Position numbers and translations under genes: made by a program. A stretch of DNA of 59,986 nt from Dehalococcoidia bacterium (GTDB taxonomy: Bacteria > Chloroflexota > Dehalococcoidia > SM23-28-2). The notes beneath the pieces were generated by a model. The model was not told where the DNA came from and did not search any database. It was given only the letters and a program-made list of their open reading frames with translations. Location of the stretch: NCBI GenBank assembly GCA_030615765.1, contig JAUWYP010000010.1, positions 1 to 59,986 of the forward strand, written 5' to 3'. This document shows, in pieces, positions 39,349-47,026 of the stretch; position 1 is the stretch's first letter, and each line of letters begins with the position of its first letter.

Positions 39349-39931
39349 GTGATTGAACCTCCTCTGGCAGTCGCACCCGCAGCATGGGCCGACACTCCTG
39401 GCCCTGGATCTTGGGGCAATGCAGGGTCGGCGGCTCCTCGGCCAGCGGCAGGCCCAGGGCCTCGTGCCAGCCCTGGACGCGATCGTAGGCGGCGCAGATG
39501 TAGAACGAGGCTATGCCAGCCTTCCTGATGTTGTCGTGGATGAAGCAGCGTTTCAACCACGCCTCGTAGGTGTGGTCATCGACCACCCGGATCTGAAGCT
39601 GCGTCAGCGGTGGCGGCGCGAAGAAGCGAAAGGCTGCCTCGATCACCTGCACCAGCTCCTGCACCGTCGTCGGCGCGGCGATGCCCAAGGCCCTCACCAG
39701 GCGGTGCATTTCCGCCTTGCCCAAAGCGCGGCACACCTTCCTGTTGAGCCTGTTAGCCGCCTCGACGCCGTACTCCTCGGCGACGGCCCTGTACCAGCGA
39801 GCGTCGTGAGAGTACCAGCAGTTGCGGAGAAGTTCCTTCTCCTTGTCATCGGAGAGCACTAGCGCGCTGCTCACGTCTTCACTCACCCCCTCGACGGGCG
39901 GAAAACAAAACCGCCCAGCACGATTCGGCAA
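39338..39931 (-). CDS. DUF6125-like protein
   Basis: A 197-residue protein with the pattern NCWYSHDARWYRAVAEEYG, an N-terminal helical unit also seen in DUF6125 and L-2-amino-thiazoline-4-carboxylate hydrolase-like families. A Cys-rich C-terminal half follows (KRCFIHDNIRKAG, FYICAAYDR, LHCPKIQGQEC), probably metal-binding. The family function is unknown. It lies upstream of the PaaG-like gene with a coupled overlap. The family label is from memory of this motif and should be read as tentative. Confidence 0.6.
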   Translation of the reverse strand: MPNRAGRFCFPPVEGVSEDVSSALVLSDDKEKELLRNCWYSHDARWYRAVAEEYGVEAANRLNRKVCRALGKAEMHRLVRALGIAAPTTVQELVQVIEAAFRFFAPPPLTQLQIRVVDDHTYEAWLKRCFIHDNIRKAGIASFYICAAYDRVQGWHEALGLPLAEEPPTLHCPKIQGQECRPMLRVRLPEEVQSHEL

Positions 39932-39980
39932 TGCGTTCGTCCTGGGCTCTGAATTTGTTTGCTATCTCTGGCCTCTTTGT

Positions 39981-40175
39981 CTAGCGATCTACGGCCATTC
40001 TCGTCTTCTGCGCTGCGCTACCTTCCCTCCTTTCCCCCGGCCAGGGAATGAGGTGGATCCTCTTGCAGCGACGGCAGAGAATCTCTACCCCGTCAAGAGA
40101 GACCTTGGCTACGAGATTGCCACAGAGGCACCGCTCATCTAGTAGCGAGGCGGCCTTGGGCCTAGTCTCCACCAA
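39981..40175 (-). CDS. Small Com-like zinc-ribbon protein
   Basis: A 64-residue protein with RCLCGNLVAKVSLDGVEI followed by LCRRCKRIHLI: two C-x-C/C-x-x-C knuckles with the conserved K/R-C-K-x-I-H spacing of Mu Com-type zinc ribbons. TTG 40175 has AGGAGGGGG upstream; GTG 40172 is an alternative. Com of phage Mu is a translational activator, but no Mu-like phage genes are near, and here it lies between the TetR gene and the DUF6125-like gene. Confidence 0.6.
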   Translation of the reverse strand: MVETRPKAASLLDERCLCGNLVAKVSLDGVEILCRRCKRIHLIPWPGERREGSAAQKTRMAVDR

Positions 40176-40252
40176 GAGTCCCCCTCCTCAATCGAGTCCA
40201 AGTAGAATTCTCCCCAGTCCTCCACCATGTATCGGTCGAATTCTTTGGTCAC
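40139..40252 (-). CDS. Small acidic/aromatic ORF coupled to tetR
   Basis: A 37-residue frame, GTG start overlapping the tetR stop (GTGA), beginning MTKEFDRYMVEDWGEFYLD. It also overlaps the start of the zinc-ribbon gene. The GTGA overlap and non-random acidic/aromatic composition support it; the short length does not. No family recognised. Confidence 0.35.
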   Translation of the reverse strand: MTKEFDRYMVEDWGEFYLDSIEEGDSWWRLGPRPPRY

Positions 40253-40887
40253 CGCACGGCCTCCGTCTTGTCCGCTCGAGGCGCCCTCTCCCGAATAGAG
40301 TCTACATAGAGCCTTTGCCACTCTTCCACGTGGCTGCGGTTCAGGCGTTCGTCAAGACCCAGCGGGTGAAACAGGTCCAACGTCAGGCCGAAGGCCATGA
40401 GCTGCCAGGCGGCCGCAGTGGAGTTCACGTCTTGCCTGATCAGTCCTTGCCTCTTGCCCTCCTCTATGTTCTCCTTCAGGAAGCGGATGAAGCCGGCGAA
40501 ATTGTCGTGCAGGGCCTGGCGGATCTCCTCGTCATCGGTCTCGGAGAGGGCTTGGAAGAGGAGCTTCATGACCGGCGAGCGGCTTCGCAGGTGGTCGTAA
40601 TAGCTGAGGCAGATGGCCTGGATGACCTCCAGGGGGTCGACCACCTCGCCGGCCAGCCTCTCCCAGATGTCCAGAAGCCTCTTGCCGGCCGCCTTGATCG
40701 TACAGATGAAGAGTTCTTTCTTGCTGGAGAAGTAGCGGTAGAGGGCGGGCTCGGAGATGCCGGCGGCCTTGGCCAGTTCGGCGGTGCTCACCCTGGCGTA
40801 GTTGGAGGCGGCGAACATGGCCTGAGCGCTCTCCAGGATGAGGCGTTTTCTCTGCTGGGCTGTCCGCTTGGGCGCTCGCTTAGCCAT
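40249..40887 (-). CDS. TetR/AcrR family transcriptional regulator
   Basis: A 212-residue repressor. The N-terminal helix-turn-helix reads RLILESAQAMFAASNYARVS, TAELAKAAGISEPALYRYFS, SKKELFICTI, standard for TetR. The ligand domain (residues 70-200) is helical; an acyl-CoA or fatty-acid ligand is plausible because the cluster downstream handles acyl-CoAs, as for FadR-type TetR members. A perfect palindrome overlaps its own promoter and start codon, so autoregulation is likely. Confidence 0.9.
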   Translation of the reverse strand: MAKRAPKRTAQQRKRLILESAQAMFAASNYARVSTAELAKAAGISEPALYRYFSSKKELFICTIKAAGKRLLDIWERLAGEVVDPLEVIQAICLSYYDHLRSRSPVMKLLFQALSETDDEEIRQALHDNFAGFIRFLKENIEEGKRQGLIRQDVNSTAAAWQLMAFGLTLDLFHPLGLDERLNRSHVEEWQRLYVDSIRERAPRADKTEAVR

Positions 40888-40933
40888 GATAGTGAGTCTT
40901 CACTATCATACTCCCTTTGGGCACCCTTGTCAA
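40888..40933 (-). promoter_or_regulatory. tetR promoter and palindromic operator
   Basis: TTGACA (40928-40933) and TATGAT (40905-40910) on the minus strand, spacer 17 bp. A perfect palindrome GATAGTGA-GTCT-TCACTATC (40888-40907) overlaps the -10 and reaches the base before the ATG. Transcription would begin only about ten bases before the start codon. Confidence 0.8.
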
Positions 40934-41022
40934 GACGCGCAGACAGGAAAATCGCCGCTGGTCTACGCTGGCCCTGCCGGCCCTGGATATTCTGCCCGCC
41001 CGGCGCCATAATAGGCATCGCC

Positions 41023-41967
41023 ATGACTGCCCGCGTCCTTGTCGGCACCTGCTCCTGGACCGACCCCACGCTCATCGAGAGCGGCGCCTTCTACCCGCCG
41101 GAGGTGAGCACGCCCGCCGAGCGCCTCCGGTTCTACGCCCAGAACTTCCCCATCGTGGAGGTCGATAGCACCTACTACGGCCTCCCCTCGGAGCGCAACG
41201 CCGCCCTCTGGGTGGAGCGCACCCCGGCCGACTTCACCTTCGACCTGAAGGCCTACGCCCTGTTCACCCATCACCCGACGCAGGTGAGGTCGCTGCCCAA
41301 GGACGTGCGCGAGGCCCTGGACGCCAAGGCTCGCCAGAAAGCCAACGTCTACTATCGCGACCTGCCGCCCGACTTGCGCGACGAGATGTGGCAGCGCTTC
41401 GCCTCCGCCCTCCTGCCCCTGGACAGCGCCGGCAAGCTGGGGGTGGTGCTCTTCCAGTTCCCGCCCTGGTTCATGCCCGGCAGCGAGAGCACGGACTACA
41501 TCCTGGAGGTGAAGGAAGAGCGGCTATCCCAGTACACCGTCGCCGTCGAGTTCCGCAACAACCGCTGGCTCTCGGAGACGAACTGCCAGCGCACCCTACG
41601 CTTCCTGGCCCAGGAGCGCATCCCCTTCGTCTGCGTGGACGAACCCCGGGGCTTTCGCTCCAGCGTGCCGTCGGTCGCAGAGGTCACGGCGCCCGATGCC
41701 CTGGTGCGCTTCCACGGCCGCAATCGGGAGATGTGGGAGCGCAAAGGCATCACCGCCAGCGAGCGCTTCCGCTACCTGTACTCGCAGGACGAGCTCAAGG
41801 AGTGGGTGGAGCCCATCCAGAGGCTGGCCCAACGGGCGGAGCGGCTGCACGTGCTGATGAACAACTGCTACCAGGACCACGCCGTGCGCAACGCTCGCCA
41901 GATGGCCAAGCTCCTGGGTGCTGCCGGTGAGCCGCCGCCATCCGCACCCCAGCCGCGGCTGCTGTGA
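41023..41967 (+). CDS. DUF72 domain-containing protein
   Basis: A TIM-barrel-like protein of 314 residues of the YecE/DUF72 family. VGTCSWTDPTLIESGAFYP, RLRFYAQNFPIVEVDSTYYG, FDLKAYALFTHHPTQ, LGVVLFQFPPWF, VAVEFRNNRWL and the C-terminal VLMNNCYQDHAVRNA are family blocks. The biochemical function is not established. ATG 41023 is the natural start; the frame is open for almost 1 kb upstream but is antisense to tetR there. CATAAT about 16 bp before the ATG may be the -10, giving a near-leaderless message. Confidence 0.9.
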   Translation: MTARVLVGTCSWTDPTLIESGAFYPPEVSTPAERLRFYAQNFPIVEVDSTYYGLPSERNAALWVERTPADFTFDLKAYALFTHHPTQVRSLPKDVREALDAKARQKANVYYRDLPPDLRDEMWQRFASALLPLDSAGKLGVVLFQFPPWFMPGSESTDYILEVKEERLSQYTVAVEFRNNRWLSETNCQRTLRFLAQERIPFVCVDEPRGFRSSVPSVAEVTAPDALVRFHGRNREMWERKGITASERFRYLYSQDELKEWVEPIQRLAQRAERLHVLMNNCYQDHAVRNARQMAKLLGAAGEPPPSAPQPRLL

Positions 41968-42046
41968 TGCCACAAATGGCCTCGGACTGCGCGATCTCTC
42001 GGGAGCAGGAATGCCGCCCTCGTTGTCCCCATGAGTGTGTGGCCCC

Positions 42047-42074
42047 TTGACAATTCACGTTACATGACTATCAT
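42047..42074 (+). promoter_or_regulatory. Promoter of the 99-residue barrel-protein gene
   Basis: TTGACA (42047-42052), TATCAT (42069-42074), spacer 16 bp, 86 bp before the start at 42160. Confidence 0.6.
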
Positions 42075-42159
42075 TGTTGCACCATCTGCACCGGGAGAGT
42101 TCGCAAAAACCTGAGCGGCGAGGCGGTGGCGCTCAGAACGTGCGAAGAGGAGGCAGCAT

Positions 42160-42459
42160 ATGCTATGCGTGAGCATCGGGACGCCGGTAAGAGGCTTGCC
42201 TCGGAAGCAGGCTCGCGAATACACAACACTATTTCAGCAGTGGAAAGCCCCTGCTGGCTTTGACATGAAGTCGCTGTACTTCGGCGGGGATGGCACGGTC
42301 GTCGTCATCGTCGATATCCAGACATCAGCCGCTTCTTACGAGGCGGTCGAGCCTTGGGCGGGTTGGGAGTGGAAGACCATACCAGTCGTCGAGGCTCCGG
42401 AAATGCTGCAAATCATAGAAAGGGTCCGTGCCTGGGAGGACAAAGTCCTAGGAGGCTAG
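42160..42459 (+). CDS. Small alpha/beta-barrel protein (DUF3303-like)
   Basis: A 99-residue protein with a ferredoxin-like alpha+beta pattern: TTLFQQWKAPAGFDMKSLYF, VVIVDIQTSAASYEAVEPWA and a C-terminal helix. It resembles DUF3303-type dimeric barrels, but the match is by pattern. AGAGGAGG precedes the ATG, and it has its own promoter. The next gene (42661-42969) encodes a protein of a similar fold class. Confidence 0.6.
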   Translation: MLCVSIGTPVRGLPRKQAREYTTLFQQWKAPAGFDMKSLYFGGDGTVVVIVDIQTSAASYEAVEPWAGWEWKTIPVVEAPEMLQIIERVRAWEDKVLGG

Positions 42460-42539
42460 GAAGAAGTTGGGACACAGCGGGTCGCCACCGCCACACTCTC
42501 CCGGTGCAGATGCGACCCCCACCTCTAGTTCTTCCCCCG

Positions 42540-42602
42540 CCCTGCCGCTGGCCAACGCCCGCGCGTGGTCCGTGGTGGCGATGGGGGGTAGCCTGCTCCT
42601 TG
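42540..42602 (+). repeat. Diverged direct repeat, copy 1
   Basis: A segment of about 60 bp (CCGCTGGCC ... CGCGTGGT ... TAGCC-TG) resembles 43096-43159 in the same orientation at roughly 75-80% identity by eye, with a few gaps. Both copies lie just upstream of a promoter-like element. Confidence 0.5.
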
Positions 42603-42628
42603 ACAACCGTCGCCCCTGTGAGTAGTAT
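42600..42628 (+). promoter_or_regulatory. Promoter of the YdhR-like gene
   Basis: TTGACA (42600-42605), TAGTAT (42623-42628), spacer 17 bp, 32 bp before the start at 42661. Confidence 0.6.
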
Positions 42629-42660
42629 CAGCGGGCCAAATGCAAGTAAGGAGGCGCGCC

Positions 42661-42969
42661 ATGCATGCTGTACTGATCACGTTCACATCCTCCGCTAGCG
42701 TGGATGACTTGAAGGGTCCCTTCACCGACTACGCGAACGCGCTCAGGGGCGTATCGGGTCTCGTGGCGAAGACCTGGATTCAGGACGGGTCAACGCTTGG
42801 GGGATTCCACATCTTCGCCAGCCGACAGGCCGCGGAGAACTACCTGAATAGCCAGATGGTTGCTGACCTTACCTCGAATCCGGCCTTCTCGAATTTCCAG
42901 ATCCGACACTTCGATGTGTTGGACGAACTCAGCGCCATCACTGGGAGCCCGCAGGCTGCCCGGGCCTAG
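42661..42969 (+). CDS. YdhR-like putative monooxygenase-family protein
   Basis: A 102-residue dimeric-barrel protein. The layout LITFTSSASVDDLK, VSGLVAKTWIQDGSTLGGFH, IFASRQAAENYLNSQMVADL is that of YdhR-type proteins (putative mono-oxygenases of the ABM superfamily). ATG 42661 is preceded by AAGGAGG; an earlier in-frame codon at 42640 is inside the untranslated leader. Role unknown. Confidence 0.7.
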   Translation: MHAVLITFTSSASVDDLKGPFTDYANALRGVSGLVAKTWIQDGSTLGGFHIFASRQAAENYLNSQMVADLTSNPAFSNFQIRHFDVLDELSAITGSPQAARA

Positions 42970-43095
42970 ACCCGACATCGCCTCAGACAGACTGAGCTGG
43001 GCTCATCGGGGTGCATAGAGGTGCTACGACGCATCGCTAGGAGCTGGTGCCTCAGGTAGGCCTCTGTTGCGGCTCCCAGTCGAGACCCTATCCGT

Positions 43096-43159
43096 CCTCC
43101 CGCTGGCCGCCGCCCTCGCGTGGTTCCTCGTGGCGGTGCGGTGGCCGTAGCCTTCCTTG
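43096..43159 (+). repeat. Diverged direct repeat, copy 2
   Basis: Partner of 42540-42602, located between the YdhR-like gene and tRNA-Ser(CGA). Confidence 0.5.
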
Positions 43160-43198
43160 GCAAGGGTCGCGGCTCCTCCTGATGCTATAATAGCCCTC

Positions 43199-43288
43199 GG
43201 AGGGGTGACCGAGAGGCTTATGGTGCCGCTCTCGAAAAGCGGTGTGGGCTCGCGCTCACCGGGGGTTCGAATCCCTCCCCCTCCGCCA
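43199..43288 (+). tRNA. tRNA-Ser(CGA)
   Basis: 90-nt class II tRNA with encoded CCA (43286-43288). Acceptor GGAGGGG pairs with the CCCCTCC before GCCA; the anticodon loop CTCGAAA gives anticodon CGA; a long variable arm follows, and the T arm is GGGGGTTCGAATCCCTC. TATAAT at 43186-43191 is the likely -10. Confidence 0.95.
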
Positions 43289-43300
43289 AGCCTGACCCCA

Positions 43301-43389
43301 GGAGGGGTGCTGGAGTGGCTGATCAGGCACGCCTGGAAAGCGTGTGTACCCTTTGGGTACCGGGGGTTCGAATCCCTCCCCCTCCGCCA
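43301..43389 (+). tRNA. tRNA-Ser(GGA)
   Basis: 89-nt class II tRNA with encoded CCA, 12 bp after tRNA-Ser(CGA). The anticodon loop CTGGAAA gives anticodon GGA. The acceptor and T arms are nearly identical to those of the neighbour; variable arm TACC-CTTT-GGTA. The two are probably co-transcribed and end at the terminator at 43421. Confidence 0.95.
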
Positions 43390-43420
43390 GCTAGAGCGAC
43401 CGGTTGGGCAAGAGAGGAAA

Positions 43421-43450
43421 GATCCCCCGCAGCGCGGGGGATCTCGCTTT
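43421..43450 (+). terminator. Rho-independent terminator of the tRNA-Ser pair
   Basis: A perfect 10-bp stem GATCCCCCGC (43421-43430) with GCGGGGGATC (43434-43443), loop AGC, followed by TCGCTTTT. Confidence 0.85.
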
Positions 43451-43464
43451 TGGCTCGGAGCGTT

Positions 43465-43764
43465 CTATTCTTCGGAGCCCTTGATCGCTTCCTCGCGCCG
43501 GGTCTGCATCTCCTCTTCCGCCTCCTCCTGAGCCTGCCGCCCGGCCTTTAGAGCCTCCTCCACTCGCCGACGCGCTGTCTGCACGCCCCCGCGCGCCAGC
43601 CTTACCGCCTCCTGGGCCCGCGCTCGCGTCTCTTCGCTGGTGCGCTCCCGCCAGGCCTCCTCCAGCCGCTGACGCGTCTCGCGGCCGGGAGCGGGGGCCA
43701 TCAGAGTGGCCCAACTGGCTCCCACAATCGCACCCAGGACAAATCCGAAAAGGAACCTTATCAT
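43465..43764 (-). CDS. YtxH-like membrane-anchored protein
   Basis: A 99-residue protein with an N-terminal membrane helix (FLFGFVLGAIVGASWATLMA), APAPGRETRQRL, and a long charged helix or coiled coil to the end, as in YtxH general-stress proteins. ATG start overlaps the stop of the upstream membrane-protein gene (ATGA), so both form an operon. Confidence 0.75.
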   Translation of the reverse strand: MIRFLFGFVLGAIVGASWATLMAPAPGRETRQRLEEAWRERTSEETRARAQEAVRLARGGVQTARRRVEEALKAGRQAQEEAEEEMQTRREEAIKGSEE

Positions 43765-44099
43765 TTCTTCCGTCCCTCCTGGCGGCCTTTGCCGCCTCCG
43801 CCTCTGTGCGCTAGCCCGCTCAGCACACCCAGCCCTCGCCTGAGTCCCGACAGGAGGCCGTAGGCGCGAATGATGGGCGATACCGCGGAGTCTGAGATGA
43901 AGGTGGCCGTTCCCCGCACGTTGCTCACCATCGGCTTGACCCCCTCATCGATCAGGCGGCGCGCCGCCCGGAAGGCACCGGTGGCAGCCATGCCTACCAC
44001 CACGGTCACGACAATGGCCACCAGAAAGAGGACCGTCCCGGCGATGGTGAAGGCAATAATGGTTACGTCCCGCACGTCCTGCAGACTGTCGATGCCCAT
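43761..44099 (-). CDS. Small membrane protein (DUF948-like)
   Basis: A 112-residue protein with one strong N-terminal membrane helix (IIAFTIAGTVLFLVAIVVTV) and a helical tail (FRAARRLIDEGVKPMVSNVR) with a basic C-terminus. The pattern resembles DUF948-type proteins, often found with YtxH genes. ATG 44099 is eight bases after GGAGG; GTG 44105 is only two bases after it. Confidence 0.7.
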   Translation of the reverse strand: MGIDSLQDVRDVTIIAFTIAGTVLFLVAIVVTVVVGMAATGAFRAARRLIDEGVKPMVSNVRGTATFISDSAVSPIIRAYGLLSGLRRGLGVLSGLAHRGGGGKGRQEGRKK

Positions 44100-44205
44100 A
44101 GGCACGACCTCCTAAGCTACAAAGGCTGCCCGCTGGCAGCGCTGGCGGCCCATTATAGCACAAGTCAACCGTGATCTGAACAACTGTGGTGAGCCTTTGG
44201 GGCCG

Positions 44206-44255
44206 CTCATGGTGAGCCTGTCGAACCATGAGCCCTCGCTTATCCTTCGACATGC
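44206..44255. repeat. Two TTCG-N4-GCTC family hairpin repeats
   Basis: One palindrome (stem CTCATGGT/ACCATGAG, about 44206-44232) and one (stem ATCCT/AGGAT, about 44241-44263) share the core GTTCGACAGGCTCA-type sequence on one strand or the other, matching the core at 2684-2804. They lie in the 276-bp gap between mnmA and the small membrane-protein operon. Two copies of GTGRTCTGAACA flank this area (about 44171 and 44343). Confidence 0.7.
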
Positions 44256-44375
44256 TCAGGATGAGCGGGAGGCGACAGGATCGAGGTGAGCGGGCAGAGA
44301 CCGTCTGGCCCTCCATCTCTCGCCTAGAGTGAGACACTAAGCGTGGTCTGAACAGGGATTGGCCCGGACGAGCGG

Positions 44376-45461
44376 TCAATTGCCGCCGGCGCTTTCGGCG
44401 ATGATGCCGCCGCCCAGGACCTTCTGGCCCTGGTAGAAGACCACCCCCTGGCCAGGGGTGATGGCCCGCTGGGGCCGCTCGAACCGCACCTCCGCCCGCC
44501 CATTGTGCAGCGTAAGCAGGGCCGGCGCTGGCTGGCTGCGATAACGTATCTTGGCCTCCACGGCCAGTGGCTCCCCCGGCGCCTGGCCCGACACGAACGA
44601 GAGCTTCTCCGCCCACAGGACGTCGCTCAGCAGCTCATCGTTGCTGCCGGCCACAACGGTGTTGGTCAGCGGGTTCACGCTCAGGACGTACAGGGGCTCC
44701 CTTCCACCCCTGGCCGGCAGGCCCCGCCTCTGGCCGACGGTGTATCCAGCGATGCCCTGATGGCGACCCACGATGCGTCCGCTGCTATCTACTATGTCGC
44801 CCGGCCGCTGAGGGAAGCGCTCGGCGAGGAAGAGGCGATAGTCGCCATAGGGGAGGAAGCAGATATCGGCGCTATCGGTCTTGCTGGCCACCGGCAGGCC
44901 CATCTCCGCCGCCATCCGACGCACCTCCGCCTTCGTGTACTCGCCTACAGGGAATAGCAGTCGCGAAAGCTCCTCCTGCCCCAGCATGTACAGCACGTAG
45001 GACTGATCCTTGCCCTCGTCCCTGGCCCGCCACAGCTCGAGGCCGTGGTCATTCTTGACGACGCGACAATAATGGCCGGTGGCCAGGTAGTCAGCGCTCA
45101 GGGCCAAGGCCTCGGGCAGCAGCAGTCGAAACTTGATGTACTGGTTGCAGGCCAGACAGGGGTTGGGCGTACGTCCCCGCAGGTACTCCTGGCAGAAGTA
45201 GTCCACCACCGATGAGGCGAACTGCCGCTCGAAGTTGAGGATCTGGTGAGGGATGCCTAGGACCCGGCAGACCGCGCGGGCGTCCTCGATCTCCTGCGGC
45301 GAGCAACAGCGGCGAAGATTCACAACCGCATCGGGGTTGTCCATCGTCCACAGGTGCATGCTCACGCCGATGACCTCGTAGCCCTGGCGCAGCAAAAGAG
45401 CCGCCGCTGTGGAGGAGTCCACTCCTCCGCTCATGGCCGCGATCACTCGCTTCCTACCCAT
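44376..45461 (-). CDS. mnmA: tRNA-specific 2-thiouridylase MnmA
   Basis: Introduces the 2-thio group at U34 of tRNA-Glu/Gln/Lys. 361 residues, normal length. PP-loop AAMSGGVDSSTAAALL, GVSMHLW, TPNPCLACNQYIKF (catalytic Cys), TGHYCRV, KDQSYVLYML, KTDSADICFLPYGDYRLF (second catalytic Cys), GQRRGL and PGQGVVFYQGQKVLGGG are all present. ATG 45461 is used; GTG 45467 is two codons upstream. It is divergent from rsfS, with the start regions only about 50 bp apart. Confidence 0.97.
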   Translation of the reverse strand: MGRKRVIAAMSGGVDSSTAAALLLRQGYEVIGVSMHLWTMDNPDAVVNLRRCCSPQEIEDARAVCRVLGIPHQILNFERQFASSVVDYFCQEYLRGRTPNPCLACNQYIKFRLLLPEALALSADYLATGHYCRVVKNDHGLELWRARDEGKDQSYVLYMLGQEELSRLLFPVGEYTKAEVRRMAAEMGLPVASKTDSADICFLPYGDYRLFLAERFPQRPGDIVDSSGRIVGRHQGIAGYTVGQRRGLPARGGREPLYVLSVNPLTNTVVAGSNDELLSDVLWAEKLSFVSGQAPGEPLAVEAKIRYRSQPAPALLTLHNGRAEVRFERPQRAITPGQGVVFYQGQKVLGGGIIAESAGGN

Positions 45462-45513
45462 CGCCACTGCCTATGTTATAATGTTCTCAGCCTTGAGTGA
45501 AGTGGGAGGACAT

Positions 45514-45858
45514 CTGGAAGGCGCGACCCTCGCTCGCAGAATCGTCGATCTCCTGGCCGATAGGCAGGCCGAGGATATCCTCCTACTTGACATCCGGAAC
45601 GTCACCCTGTTCGCCGACTACTTCGTAATCGCCAGCGCCCCGACCGTCCGCCAGATGCAGGCCCTCCGTGATGCCATCGACTCCGAGCTGGCCAAAGACG
45701 GCATCACCCCCTACGGCCGCGAGGGGGAGCCGGCGTCGGGCTGGATGCTCCTGGACCTGGGCGACGTCATCGTCCACATCTTCGGCCCCGACGAGCGCCA
45801 CTTCTACGACCTGGAAGGCCTGTACCGGCAGGCCACGCCGGTGGTGCGCATCCAGTAG
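45514..45858 (+). CDS. rsfS: Ribosomal silencing factor RsfS
   Basis: Binds L14 and blocks subunit joining under starvation. 114 residues. ARRIVDLLADRQAEDILLLD, LFADYFVIASAPTVRQMQAL, GWMLLDLGDVIVHIF and RHFYDLEGLY are typical. The best start is CTG 45514: GGGAGG (45504-45509) sits four bases before it and homologous proteins begin at this point. ATG 45481 overlaps a TATAAT (45477-45482) that should be the -10, so it would lie upstream of the message. TTG 45493 and GTG 45502 are alternatives without good ribosome binding sites. Confidence 0.88.
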   Translation: MEGATLARRIVDLLADRQAEDILLLDIRNVTLFADYFVIASAPTVRQMQALRDAIDSELAKDGITPYGREGEPASGWMLLDLGDVIVHIFGPDERHFYDLEGLYRQATPVVRIQ

Positions 45859-45862
45859 CGTC

Positions 45863-46312
45863 CTACTCGAACACCCAGGGGTCGATGCTGCGCTCGTAGC
45901 TGAATATCTCCCCCTCCTGGAAGAACAGGCGGATCTCCTTCTCGGCAGCCTCCAGAGAATCAGACCCGTGCACCAGGTTGCGGCCGGTATCTATGCTCAG
46001 GTCGCCGCGGATAGTGCCCGGCGCGGCCTGGGCGGGGTTGGTTGCTCCCATGGACTGACGCGCTATCTCCACGGCGTTTTTCCCCTCGAAGACGGCGGCG
46101 ATGATCGGGCTGGAGGTGATGAACTGGAGCAAGCCCGGGAAGAAGGCTTTCCCCTCATGGGCGGCGTAGTGCTGGCGAGCCAGGGCCTCGTCCATGTGGA
46201 GCATGCGCATGGCGACGATCCGCAAGCCCCGGCGCTCCAGGCGGGCGATAATCTCCCCCGCCAGGCCTCGCTGCATGGCGTCCGGCTTGATGAGCACCAG
46301 CGTTCGCTCCAT
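45863..46312 (-). CDS. ndk: Nucleoside diphosphate kinase
   Basis: Transfers the gamma-phosphate between nucleoside triphosphates and diphosphates. 149 residues. [38 protein letters not shown] and [10 protein letters not shown], containing the catalytic His, are diagnostic. Last gene of the thiL-tsaE-tsaB-ndk operon; ATG preceded by GGAGGGAG. Confidence 0.98.
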   Translation of the reverse strand: MERTLVLIKPDAMQRGLAGEIIARLERRGLRIVAMRMLHMDEALARQHYAAHEGKAFFPGLLQFITSSPIIAAVFEGKNAVEIARQSMGATNPAQAAPGTIRGDLSIDTGRNLVHGSDSLEAAEKEIRLFFQEGEIFSYERSIDPWVFE

Positions 46313-46324
46313 GGGGCTCCCTCC

Positions 46325-47026
46325 TTACTTGCGACCGCCGCCGCGCGGTCGAGCGACAACCGCCTCCCGCAGGTAGATGGGCTTGAGGCTGACGGCATCG
46401 TCCGTCTGGCCGGCGGCCAGCCTTCGCCAGGCCAGCTCGGCGATGAAGCCCGCCCTTCGTACCGACATGGCCGCTGCCTCAGCGACGGCGGTTTGCTGTC
46501 CCAACGCCTCTCTCAGTCTTTCAGCCAGTTCCTCCGATATCTCACCGCAGAACAGAGCCCTCTTGAGCCGCCGTCTTCCTGTCGCCAGGAGGCCGTCCAG
46601 CGGCGACAGCCGGGGCGGCATCACCTCGCGCCAGCCCGAGGCGTCACGAGCGTAAACGGCCCACGCCAGCTCGCCTCGACCAGCCCGATGAATGGAGCAG
46701 ACGCGGCCAGGGTAGTCGGCGTGCTGGTAGGCGTCCGTCTCCAGACGGCCCACGCCCACCAGGGGCAGCCCCAGGGCGAAGGCCAGCCCCTTGGCCGTGC
46801 TCACGCCTACCCTCAGGCCGGTGTAGCTGCCCGGCCCGATGCAGACGAAGATGGCCCGAAGGTCGCTCTTGTCCACGCTCGCCCGCTGCATGAGGTGCTG
46901 CAGCGTGGGCAGCAGCTCCGTCGAGTGGTTGCGGGGGCAGCGCCAGGTTATCTCGGCGACAAGGGCACCCTCCTGAGATAGGGCCACGCTGGCCATTTCG
47001 GAGGCGGTATCGATGGTCAGCTCCAC
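46325..47026 (-). CDS. tsaB: tRNA threonylcarbamoyladenosine biosynthesis protein TsaB
   Basis: Partner of TsaD/TsaE in t6A37 formation. 233 residues with an ASKHA-type fold: LTIDTASEMASVALSQEG, NHSTELLPTLQHLM and the FVCIGPGSYTGLRVGVSTAK signature. GTG start at 47026 just after AGGGCAAGG, overlapping the tsaE stop by 10 bp. tsaD is not in the window. Confidence 0.93.
   Translation of the reverse strand: MELTIDTASEMASVALSQEGALVAEITWRCPRNHSTELLPTLQHLMQRASVDKSDLRAIFVCIGPGSYTGLRVGVSTAKGLAFALGLPLVGVGRLETDAYQHADYPGRVCSIHRAGRGELAWAVYARDASGWREVMPPRLSPLDGLLATGRRRLKRALFCGEISEELAERLREALGQQTAVAEAAAMSVRRAGFIAELAWRRLAAGQTDDAVSLKPIYLREAVVARPRGGGRK

Noticed and set aside
40048-41022. Long N-terminal extension of the DUF72 frame
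   Set aside because: It is antisense to tetR and the zinc-ribbon gene, and the DUF72 family begins at the ATG at 41023.
42966-43163. Minus-strand reading frame of 65 residues
   Set aside because: Arg/Pro/Ala-rich composition, no ribosome binding site, and it overlaps the repeat at 43096-43159; probably a chance GC-rich frame.
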